A DNA stretch of 64,000 bases from Escarpia spicata (lineage: Eukaryota > Annelida > Polychaeta > Sabellida > Siboglinidae). The notes under the pieces are model-generated. The model searched no databases. It saw nothing but the letters and a program-made list of their open reading frames with translations, and was not told the origin of the DNA. How positions within the stretch are numbered: position 1 is the stretch's first letter; each line of letters begins with the position of its first letter. Location of the stretch: the NCBI GenBank assembly GCA_963995525.1, contig OZ023216.1:37296908-37360907 (forward strand). The letters run 5' to 3'. Below, piece after piece: positions 30,301 to 40,100 of this stretch. A program made the translations under genes and the position numbers.

Positions 30301-32306
30301 CGGACAACATACCTGTTTGTAAATCATGTCTGGTGTGTTTCAGTTACTGAGAGAGAGCTCCGGACAACATACCTGTTTGTAAGTCATGTCTGGTGTGTTT
30401 CAGTTACTGAGAGAGAGCTCCGGACAACATACCTGTTTGTAAGTCATGTCTGGTGTGTTTCAGTTACTGAGAGAGAGCTCCGGACAACATACCTGTTTGT
30501 AAGTCATGTCTGGTGTGTTTCAGTTACTGAGAGAGAGCTCCGGACAACATACCTGTTTGTAAGTCATGTCTGGTGTGTTTCAGTTGCTTGAGATAGAGCT
30601 CCAGATGACATATCTGTTTGTATTTAATGTCTGATGTGTTTCAGCTACTTGAGAGAGATCTCCAGACGACATATGTATTTGTAAGTCTCCACGTGTCCGA
30701 CCACAGTGGCTTTCACCACCGACAGTTCCTACTAGAGCAGTTGCAGAAGTACTCACCAGAGGGCAGTGAAGTGGGCAAACGATTGGACGATGAACGCATG
30801 ATGACGGAGGATCTGATCAGGAGATATGTCGGACATGAGGCTATCTGGTGTCACAGGTATGACAATGAATGAATTAACGTTTATTCAACAACAACAACAA
30901 CATAATACATGCATAGTATGGTTTGCTGCTGCTGCTGCTGAAAGGACATAGCTGAAGTCATAGACTTATGTGTTGCTATGCCCTACTTGAACTATGAAAA
31001 CTGAATAAATACAACAGGAATTATAAATAAATCACAAAATAATATTCACAACTCATACATAGACTGTTTACTATAGTGCTTGTGTTACTATTACATGGGT
31101 TTAACAAAACGTCACCTTCAATTAACAATTCACAAATATGTAGAAAGTAATGACAACTTGATTGCTTTTTTAAATTGTGTTAAACTTGGAAGCTGAGTCA
31201 ATTTATTTGGTAAATTGTTCCACGTTTTTATACCCTTGACGGTGATTGACAGCAGTCGGAGGGTGGTGTTTGTCTTTTTAACATAGAACAGTTTGCTTAG
31301 TCTTGTATCATGTATGTGTATAGCTGCGGTTGGTTCAAGTAATGCTTGAATACGACCATACAATACCTGTTACTTGGACAACCACACAAGAAACTGTTGT
31401 ATATTAACCCTTTAAAGCCCATGATGTTTTTAAGAAATGCACTCTGATTCCCAACAACGCTCATACATATTCAGCGAGATATGTTTTCAAACTGTACTAA
31501 CTAAAATGTTCGGTCTAAGGCCATGCAATAAATATTCCTGGTGTAGTATCGCAGGTAGACTAAGGTATAAAATGATGCATACATGTAGTATGCAATTATC
31601 CAGTAGATGGCCCCACATATATGAGTAGTTAAAGCCTAACTTATTTGTGCAGTTGGGTCGGTGACAGGTTGAATAGTTGCAAGTGGTTTGGGTCTAGAAA
31701 GTGATGCATGGATTTATTGCTCTTCATCTGGTATTGTTTAGACACTCGACTGTTTGTTAAGAGCCAGCTGCCAGATACCGTATTCCATTTGTTATGCAAG
31801 CTAGCTGCAACGAGGATGGTTGTAACTATCCATCATCTTTAAATTCACAGAGAAATCTAGAGGTGATTTAAGTCATAATAATATATAAATATTTGTTTTT
31901 TAAACTTCACTTCTGTTTTTAAGTTAACTTTGTGCACTGAAACTGTCATATATCACTATGTCAGGATGTGAATTATTGTAAACATGATGTCTTCCTTTGC
32001 TTGTGCATTTATTTAACTAATTAGTTTAAAAACAAATCATATTACAGGCGGTACATCGTGCGTAGATTGTCCCGGTTGCCTCCCCCTGTCAGATGTGAGC
32101 ACTGCACGTGCGCACGGCCAGGAGTATACAGCCCGAAGAAAACAAAACTTGAGTCTAGTGAAATAGACTGGAATGACCTGGTCAAGAAAGAAGAAACATT
32201 CTGTGAAAACGTGACGCAGGAAACAATGTCCGTCTGGCAGAAAACATTGGCTGAGAGACACTTGCAATGGCTGCATAAGACGTGTCATCAAAACAACTTA
32301 CTCTGA
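22759..32306 (+). CDS. PTAR1: PTAR1, protein prenyltransferase alpha-subunit repeat protein 1, complete
   Basis: PTAR1 is the alpha-like subunit paired with RabGGTB in geranylgeranyltransferase type III, which prenylates the SNARE Ykt6. Seven exons: 22759-22823, 24368-24537, 27436-27511, 28041-28145, 28756-29086, 30645-30856 and 32048-32306. All are bounded by GT-AG and join in frame to 405 codons plus TGA; human PTAR1 has 402. Diagnostic prenyltransferase-alpha repeats are visible: NADFMSAWNKRRELIL (exons 3-4), HPKSPETFSYRRKWLL (exons 4-5), YPNNYNAWSHRSWLIQQF (exon 5), HVSDHSGFHHRQFLL (exon 6) and GHEAIWCHRRYIV (exons 6-7). Exon 5 has a Cys/Ser-rich insert between repeats, longer than in vertebrates. 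The start follows from the first ATG before a peptide matching the family N-terminus (AFTRDPDIDEYDFLP). Introns hold a TTAA element, a hAT MITE, two LINE fragments and a 60-bp splice-site repeat. AATAAA at 32817, 32931 and 33534 are candidate poly(A) signals. Confidence 0.95.
23106..24164 (+). mobile_element. TTAA-flanked DNA transposon (Kolobok/piggyBac-like) in PTAR1 intron 1
   Basis: The ends are a 15-bp inverted repeat, AGGCCATATCCTGGG at 23106 and its reverse complement ending at 24164. They are bordered by TTAA at 23102-23105 and 24165-24168. TTAA duplication is characteristic of Kolobok and piggyBac superfamilies. At 1059 bp it is too short for an intact transposase, so it is an internally deleted copy. 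It contains one ATG-initiated acidic ORF (23373-23648). It appears inserted into another palindromic repeat, because GGTTTCATGAAGCGGC (~22978) and TACGCTTCGTGAAACTG (~24170) are imperfect inverted partners flanking it. Confidence 0.75.
23373..23648 (+). CDS. acidic N-terminal ORF fragment carried by the TTAA element
   Basis: Ninety-one codons start at ATG. The N-terminus is Ser/Asp/Glu-rich (SSSSESDVNFDADHE, then FGDSEDDIAEIDIVD), followed by VAPYRHEPVKKP. A similar acidic stretch plus a PYRFEP-like motif begins many uncharacterised invertebrate proteins described as P2X7-cytoplasmic-domain-like. Here the frame ends before any cysteine-rich domain would appear, so this is probably the 5' end of the parental element's gene left after an internal deletion. 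It is not a PTAR1 exon, being confined between the element's ends. The family link is from memory and tentative. Confidence 0.4.
   Translation: MAAYSSSSESDVNFDADHETFDHFGDSEDDIAEIDIVDVSQHGVAPYRHEPVKKPRQLTGPTCADSPVTDSPSPLLCSSKERQISLHLTNV
24845..25204 (+). mobile_element. hAT-type MITE in PTAR1 intron 2
   Basis: A 360-bp element is rich in GTAATAGTAAT words. The left end AAGGCTTGGGGTAA and the right end TTGACCCAGGCCTG are imperfect inverted repeats of the CAGGCCTGGG type. They are flanked by TAAAAGTA (24837-24844) and TAAAAGTC (25205-25212), a 7/8-matching 8-bp duplication as expected for hAT transposons. Confidence 0.7.
29450..29880 (+). mobile_element. LINE fragment (CR1/Jockey-like RT thumb) in PTAR1 intron 5
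   Basis: A frame with a few stops shows the sequence order LGVIFDRNFNFQQHI, CFYHIRDLRRY, SRLDYCNSLL, LQRVQNCLARVV and LKSLHWLP. This is the post-catalytic thumb region shared by CR1/Jockey-group LINE reverse transcriptases. It is truncated at both ends and inactive. Confidence 0.8.
30142..30644 (+). repeat. 60-bp tandem repeat duplicating the PTAR1 exon 6 splice acceptor and exon start
   Basis: Eight units of 60 bp (one of 62) immediately precede PTAR1 exon 6. Each has GTCTGGTGTGTTTCAG followed by TTACTGAGAGAGAGCTCCGG and a GTTTGTAAGT donor-like site. Acceptor AGs end at 30161, 30221, 30281, 30343, 30403, 30463, 30523 and 30583, before the real one at 30644. The real exon starts with the homologous sequence (CTACTTGAGAGAGATCTCC) and still contains the GTAAGT word at 30681 as Val-Ser codons. 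The array therefore grew by tandem duplication of roughly -25 to +36 around the acceptor. Decoy exons would be 35 nt (37 in the third unit), which shifts the frame. Confidence 0.93.
31130..31390 (-). mobile_element. LINE ORF2 C-terminal fragment in PTAR1 intron 6
   Basis: On the - strand the frame gives TRLSKLFYVKKTNT, then VKGIKTWNNLPNKL and TQFKKAIKLSLL. This is the extreme C-terminal motif of CR1-group LINE proteins (GxxLWNxLPxxI...FKxxLKxxL). It is opposite in orientation to the LINE piece in intron 5, so a separate insertion. Confidence 0.75.
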
Positions 32307-34994
32307 GGTGACGAGTAACGTTTCCAGACCTGTTGTTTTACTTTTGCTTGAAATCTGTATTTTGACTTGAAATTCTGTAAATCCATAAACATTGTTCCAC
32401 TTTAATCATCCTATGCACAGTGATTCCAGTCAAGTGTCGCCACCCGGCTACAAAAACCTCTAGTTTTCGTCAGACATCTTCATAATTTTAAATGTAATGT
32501 CAAAGGTATTTGTGCTTCGCCCACTATAAGTGTTACTGGAGTTGATACCTTTATGATGAACACACAAAATGTGTATGTTATCTTTGCAGATACTTTGTAT
32601 AAATATGAAACAAATGCGTTAAATGTTGATAAGATACTCTTTCACACAATTATGGGTACACCATTTGAAATGTCTGTACTACAGAGGGAGGGGAGGGTGT
32701 TTCTTCGTCAAAGTGCTGTCGATTCACCCCATTTTCTTAAGATAAGATGATGTCACAGGAATAGTTTCCACTACAAGATTTGACACATATTGGAGGTGTG
32801 AATGGTGGTGTAAAACAATAAAAACGTCACACGGTTGTTGAATTTGGCAAATGTGTGAAACCACCTCTTTGGATGATATACTTAGGCACTTCATATCTTC
32901 GTGGAACCTTGGTACAAAGGAAATGTTTCAAATAAATTCTTAGTGTGAACCACTAGGAAACTATTAGAATGCTAGAAAGTATGTTATGACGAAAATATTT
33001 TGAAAAAAGTATGTACAAGATATATATATACATTTGGTTGCAAATCTTCAAATGCTTAACCCGGGCAAAACATTTGAAACTGTTGTTTAAATGCAGTGCT
33101 CACAAAATATGGGTGTCGGGGATAAAACGTATCACGTAGAGTAAACGGTATTATTGCATAATGTTTTGAAAGGATGGTGAGTGACCCGTGTATGCAGAAT
33201 GGTGACAGTTCTGTATTTCTGGTGTGCAAGAAGATGGGTATTGACAGATAGTGTTCTGTATAATATATATATGCATGCATGATTGGTAATTGTGTTTTTT
33301 GTTATTTTATGTGACAAACTGGATATTTAGATACAAGGCTTTAACATGAATTGTTTTTGTTGTAAAACTGTTTGACTTTTAAATGTGTGAAGTTCATATA
33401 CAAATTACAAACCATGTTATTTCCTTGATAGAGTTGACTCGGTTGAGCACATCATATAAAATATGACACTGTACATTTGAAACTGTATTACCTTTTTTGC
33501 ATTGGATAAACGATAAAAAGACAATTTGATGTGAATAAAATGTATAATTTATTGAACATCTAACACTACAAGGTTTTACTGTCTTCCTTACAGTTTATTA
33601 AAACAAATTCCAATTTAAAACAAAACTTAAGACTTTATGTTCAGACGAAAATAGCATTCATATTCGGTAGCAATATAACAATAAATAGTAGGGAAAAAAA
33701 TTAGGAATGGTGGGATACTGTAACAAAGCATTTTCAGAATATAAACATAGCGTGTACAAAAATACTTAACATACAATACTTAATATTACACCAAATATCC
33801 AATCGGCATGAGAATGTTTCAACATGTTGCATACTTCTTTCTAACATTGTACAGCTATCATTTTGTACAGTTTACTGTAGAGCAGTACAAGAGTTTACTA
33901 CTACACCGCGAGATGGGAGCATCGTAGGAGCGGTATTGGATGCGTGCATTCGTAACGAGACTATAATTAACCAGACTCCGCCTAATGGCGCCACCGTTCG
34001 TAACACCCGTTCACTAATCTCGCCATTCGCTTGATTTATTTTTTAGGTGTCACGATAAATTAACATCTATCGAAACTAAATAGTTAATAAAATCAGTAAA
34101 GCAAATGGAATCATAATAATAAAAAACACCAAGCTTTGTTTCTATAATTATGTACAATTGTCTAATTCTTCGGTACATAAATTAAGGCACATAAGAATGG
34201 AGGCTTCGAAGCACGTTTCCAAACATAAACACACATACACAACGTAAATAAAGACCTATCGTATTGCCATTTATCTAAGTCTGCGTTACCTCTTCAGAAT
34301 TAAACGCTAATAAGACCTACACAATTACGGCTGTTTTTTGTTAGGAAATATGGGTAATATAATGTTTGTTGATGTCGCGAGAGTCTTATCAGCTTAGTAA
34401 TGGCTGCTAACATTCTCGTGGTATCAACACTGTTATGCCAGTTATATAATGGAAAATATACATTTGAACGCTTATCTTTTTCAACGTGGAAGGTACAAGT
34501 ACGCAGTTCGCCAACACTTGTGGGCCAAACAAAATTAGTCTGTAATAAACTTTCTTCACATTGACCTAAAAGTCTGACAGACTGCAGTACCACCTAATGG
34601 CAAATGACATGGGGTTAGTCAACCTCCCCGCCCACTGATGGATTCTTAAAACTGGCTATTCACAGAGCTGCTCGGCGAATAGAGGAAGTAATCGTTCTTA
34701 TTCACACAGCAGCTTTGCGAATAGTCTTGACCTTCTTAAAATGACGCAGCGTTGTGTTACCCAGGAGGATAATGCACAGGGGAATGCTCTAAACCTCTAG
34801 TTTTATTATCACGCACTATCGTCTTGTATAATTCATTTCCTCGGAGAATCCTTGTGTTAAGCATACACGTGTTAACGCCGACTATGCGGTGCTGCACTAC
34901 ACACTTCCGTTGCTTTTACGTATATGTAAATAAATCAGAGACTAATATTGACGATTGCACCACCGTCACAATGGCCCGAGATTGCACGTCGAGC
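32307..34994. other. intergenic between convergent PTAR1 and LRRK-like genes
   Basis: This contains the 3' untranslated region of PTAR1 (poly(A) candidates at 32817, 32931 and 33534) and the 3' flank of the - strand LRRK-like gene. The two genes converge here. No additional gene is recognised. A small repeat of ATTCACA(G/C)AGC with GCGAATAG occurs at about 34663-34725. Confidence 0.5.
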
Positions 34995-37054
34995 CTACAT
35001 GATCGTAGCATCCAGTGGGCCGTCGACACCGCGGTGTGAGTTGGCGACAGTCTTTAGTCTGTGAAAGCGGTCCAAGCCACCCGCCTGCCACACTTCCACC
35101 CGGCTCACCTCGTCATCCACGCCCCCGGCGGGCCTGCCATCCTCGTCGGCGTCTACCGCCCGGAACGCGAGCACGCGATCCCCACCGACAGCCAGGAGGC
35201 GCTCGATCCTGCCACTTCCGTATCCGGGCATGTACTCGCTGCACAGCACGGCGACTACCTCACCGAACTTGTATTCGTACGCGTTGTTGGGCGTCACGTT
35301 GACGACGACGATGTCTCCACACCGCCGCCCGATCCACAGCGTGTCGGCCACGTAGCAGATGCTGCCGACGAGCGCCGCCCAATGACCGCGGTGAAGGGTG
35401 TTAGGGCTGACGGCGTGAGAGAACGAACTCACGACCGTCCGTTTTATCGACTGTTTCCGTCTCGTCGTCGCGCTCTGTCTCGAGTCCCCGCCACTAGATT
35501 GCGTGCGGTTCGAAGCCGTCGACTGAGCGCGGTTGTCGTTGGTCGAGTCGCGGGCACTGTCGTTAACGTGGTCGTTGTTGGTGTCGTTGTCGTCGTCGCC
35601 GCCTTGGCTCTTGTCGCTACAGAACTGCACGATCACAGACCCGACGCCGTTCGTCAGAGAACAATTGAACGTACACAGTTTCACCTGTCGACAGTAAAAC
35701 AATCCCAGTTAACCAATGGTAGTTCTACCATTATGCTTAGTGAACAGTTTCGTATATATTAAACTAGCAGAGCTACTGCGTTGCACGTCGAAAATATAGG
35801 CCCTACACCTACTAATACTTTCTATTTAAATCCACATTTAAATCAAATATTACGATGCCCGTTGATAGCTCGAATGCTACTATATAATGCTACGCTGACG
35901 GTCACGTTTGTTGCTTGGCGCCTTCCTAGAAATAGCACGTGCACACGCCACCGACTATCGCGATCCTAACATTAGAACAAAATATGTTGGAGGTGTGCTG
36001 CCCGCCAAGTTGGATTTGATAAGCTAAAACGTGTTTGGAATTTGAATAGTTAAACAAAACAATTAATTTATAAATAGCCGCTTTTGTCATTTATTGTTGT
36101 TGCCTCGTTTACTAGTTCCCTCGCTCCTCACTAAATATAATAATTTCCACCGTTGGCTCATTGCGGGTAATGAAACAGACAATATCGCTTAAAACAAACT
36201 CTTGGGTTCGATCAGAATGTTCACTGATTTCAAAGGATGGTACATGTCGCTACATCAAACCGAATTTCAAAGCAAGTTCAATCGTTATTGAGCAACGTTG
36301 ACAGAGCGTGAATTCCACAATTTGAAGTGGCAACCGAGAAGGCTCGATTTCAGGCGTTTGTCTCAAGTATTGGAACAGAAAATAAATTAGAAACTGACGG
36401 TCGAAGCTATCACCACTGTAACGTTAGTACCTTCGACTCGGCATCAAACTCGACGACATGGCTTGACTTGTGACTGACGCACCACACTTGGTCTCCGTGA
36501 CACGTTACTTCCGCCACCCACGTCTTGCGTACGTCGCCGTCGAATGCCGCCAGACGGTGCTCTATCAGCAGCGTCCGCGTACTCACGACGACGATGCTGC
36601 GTGTCGACAAAACATTCAAATCAAAGAACAAAAACGACCAACTGTCAGTCGCAGAGAAAGAAGCATTTGCTATCGGATACGTAGCGTTTGCACACCGTTG
36701 GCAGTTTTACTAAGGCCCGCTTACATGTGATTAATTACATGTGATTAATTGTCCGATTAGTCGACAATGTCGTCCGACTAATCGGACGATCAATCGCTAG
36801 TGTGAACTGACCTTTAGATTATGATATACGTTTTAAGTAGAATGACATTTGGCTTCTAACTCGCATCAAATAACGTGTTACTATCGTTATTTCCCCACTT
36901 CGTATTTTTGAAAATACAAATTTAGTTTTTAAATAAAATATGCAACTTTCACGGAATATATTATAAAGATCGCTTTACTGATTATTATTGAGACCAAAAC
37001 ATCGTCATTTTAGATCTATTAGTTCTGTCAAATCCACATTGTATATAATTTACG

Positions 37055-37124
<70 letters not shown>

Positions 37125-40100
37125 TTGTTGTACAGTTGTGACGTAAATTGTATACTATGTGAATTTCACAGAATTAATAGATCTAAAAATGACGATGTTT
37201 TGGTATATATATAATACTAATACGTTATTTCTTTTGCGCTAAATCCCGCCTAGCGGATCGATGCGCTGTACAATAAAATAAATGTATATTAATATATTAA
37301 AAACTAAACATATATATATATATATATATATAACCATGAATAGAAACATAGCATTGTTAATTTATAATTTATGTACTTTGAGATTATACGAAACCCGCAA
37401 CTAGCTCCGTATGATTTAACCAAAGAGAATCGTTGTAGATAGATTGCACGTAACTGACCTGCCCCCGCAACCGATCCACAGGTCGTTGTAGTCGGAGACG
37501 AGGGTTATGCATTTGGCGGGGAGATGTGTGGACAATGTCAATGTCTTGTACTCCCGCAGTGACAGCTGGTCTTCGGTCGCAGTCGGTCGCCGCGTCACGT
37601 AGATGGCTAGTTGACCGCTCGCCAGACACACGTACAGGCGCACCACGTGTTCGCCACCCTCCTACGGAAATAGGCGGAATGATTTATACTGGATGTCCCG
37701 AATTTCGCCGTACACAATACCAACACATCGTTTTAACACATCGTTTATTCATATTCTAAATCTCTACCATATATCTAATCTCATTTGTGAAAACAAATTG
37801 TTCGAAACGTTCTTTTGAGTGTAGTAATTACAATTTTAATACCCCGGGCAGACCTCGTCAGGTAGTCGGTCTAGTAGAAGGACAACTCTGATTACAAACC
37901 CGGGCAGGCCCAGCTCGTTAACCTTGGCAGGTAATCGGCCTAGGAGAAGGACAACTCCGATTTCAAACCACCTGCTGTCTCACAGGTTGATGGTACATTG
38001 GTGCTAGAGGCTAGGCCCACCGCTTATAACTGTGGTTGGCGGCAGGAAGGGCATCCGGCTATAAAAACCTAAGCCAAACCCCTAAATATGGCTGGATTAA
38101 TTAGAGTGAATGCCCGTGCTAAGGCGTACCCTGTAAGCGACGCGCGAGACCCCCGTCCGAGCTCAGCGATAAATGGACAAGGGTTACCGTCTGAAGGACG
38201 AAGGCGGCTAAAGAAGTTAGTCCAAACAGGAAGGAGAATGAGGAAGATTAAACTAGCAACCTGAATGTTGGGAGCCTGACAGGAAGAAGTGGATAAGTAG
38301 TACAATTGATGCTAAAGAAGAACCTGCAAGTATTGTGCGTACAGGAAACAAAATGGAAAGGGGGCAAAGCAAGGGAGATCGGTGCCAGATACAAACTGTA
38401 CTACCATGAAGAAAAGGGGTGAAAAATGGAATAGGAATTGTACCATGTGAAGATCTGAAAGACAGAGTACTAGCAGTGGAGCGACCGTGCGATAGAGTGA
38501 TGAGAGTGAAACTAGAGATCGAAGGAGAAGTGTGGAATGTTATTAGTTGCTATGCACCACAAACTGGATGCACAGAAGAGGAAAAGGAGGAATTCTGATG
38601 AGATCAAGCTGTACCAAGTTGCGAGAGAATGGTGGTGGCAGGAGACCTAAATGGACATGTCGGAAGAGATCGGACAGGATATAATGACGTACACGGAGGA
38701 AACGGAATAAGGTTTCTCAAACGAGGAAGGCATAAAGATACTAGACTTTGCTACATCATACCAGCTGAGTATACTGAATACAGTCTACAAGAAGAGAAGG
38801 AACCACCTTGTAACCTATCACAGCGGGGGACGAGAAACCCAAATTGACTACATCATGGTGAGGGAAGAGCAAGCTAAGGAATCAAAGAACTGTTAAGTGC
38901 TACCCGCAGAGGCCATCACCACATAACACAGGGTACTAGTTTCCAAACTGGAGGCGAAGAAAACAAGACAGAGGAGAACAGTGGGAAGGAAACTGATCAG
39001 ATGGTGGAAGCTAAAAGTGGACGAAGTAAGAGAGAAATTCAGGATAAATATAGTGGAGAGACTATCAGGTAAAGATGAAGTTACAACGGAGAACGTGGAA
39101 GAATGGTGGGAAGAAACTGCGGAAGTGTGGGGAGGAAGTATGTGGGAGGTCAACGGGGAAGAAAAAGCTCGGAGTAGAAAGCTGGTGGTGGAATGTTGAC
39201 ACTGAGAATGCAGTTAAGGAAAAGAAAGACAGACTGAAGAAATGGAAACGAACAGGAGCAGAGATAGACAGGGCAGAGTACAAGAGAGCGAAAGCAACGG
39301 CTAAGAAGGTGGTGGCAAAAGTGAGAGAAGAAGCAGTAGATAGATTGTACGACAACCTAGCAACTAGTGATGGTCAGAAGGACATCTATAGAACAGCAGC
39401 AGCTAGGGACCGTGCAGGAAAGGACATACGTCAGATACGTACAGTCAAAAGTGCAACGGGAGAAATATTGATGAAAGACGATGACATAAAAGAGAGATGG
39501 GGCCAATACTTTGGCTGATGAACGAGGAAATCCCGAGAGTAGAAACCGAGGAGAGGGATGTGAATCAACGAATGGTAAGGTGTATCAGTGACGAAGAAAC
39601 AAAGAAAGCACTCAGAGGGATGAAAAGAGGGAAGACTGTAGGAGCAGATGAAATACCATCTGAAGCTTGGAAATGTATGGGCAACTTTGGTGTAAAGTTA
39701 CTATGCAAACTATTCAACTGTGTCATGACTTCAGAACACATGACATCGGTTTGGCGACAGAGCATACTGGTCCCAATCTTCAAGGGAAAAGGTGACATTC
39801 AGGAGTGCAAGAACTACCGAGGGATCAAACTCCTGACGCACACCTTTAAGATATGGAAGAGAGTCATAGACAAGAGGATGAGAGAATGCACAGACATACA
39901 TGAAAGTCAGTTTGGGTTTATGCCAGGCAGGAGTACCACATATGCGCTTTTCATTCTCAAACAAACAATACAGAAACACAGGGAGGGACAGAAGGACATC
40001 AGAGTGGTATTTATCGACTTGGAGAAAGCATACGATCGGGTACCAAGGGAGGAGATATGGAGATGTGCGAGAGATAGAAATGTACCGGAAAAGTACATCA

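Noticed and set aside
35061..35762. 233-codon + strand open frame rich in Arg, Val and Pro
   Set aside because: It is antisense to the LRRK-like last exon, which has splice continuity and propeller motifs; the frame is a shadow of GC-rich coding sequence.
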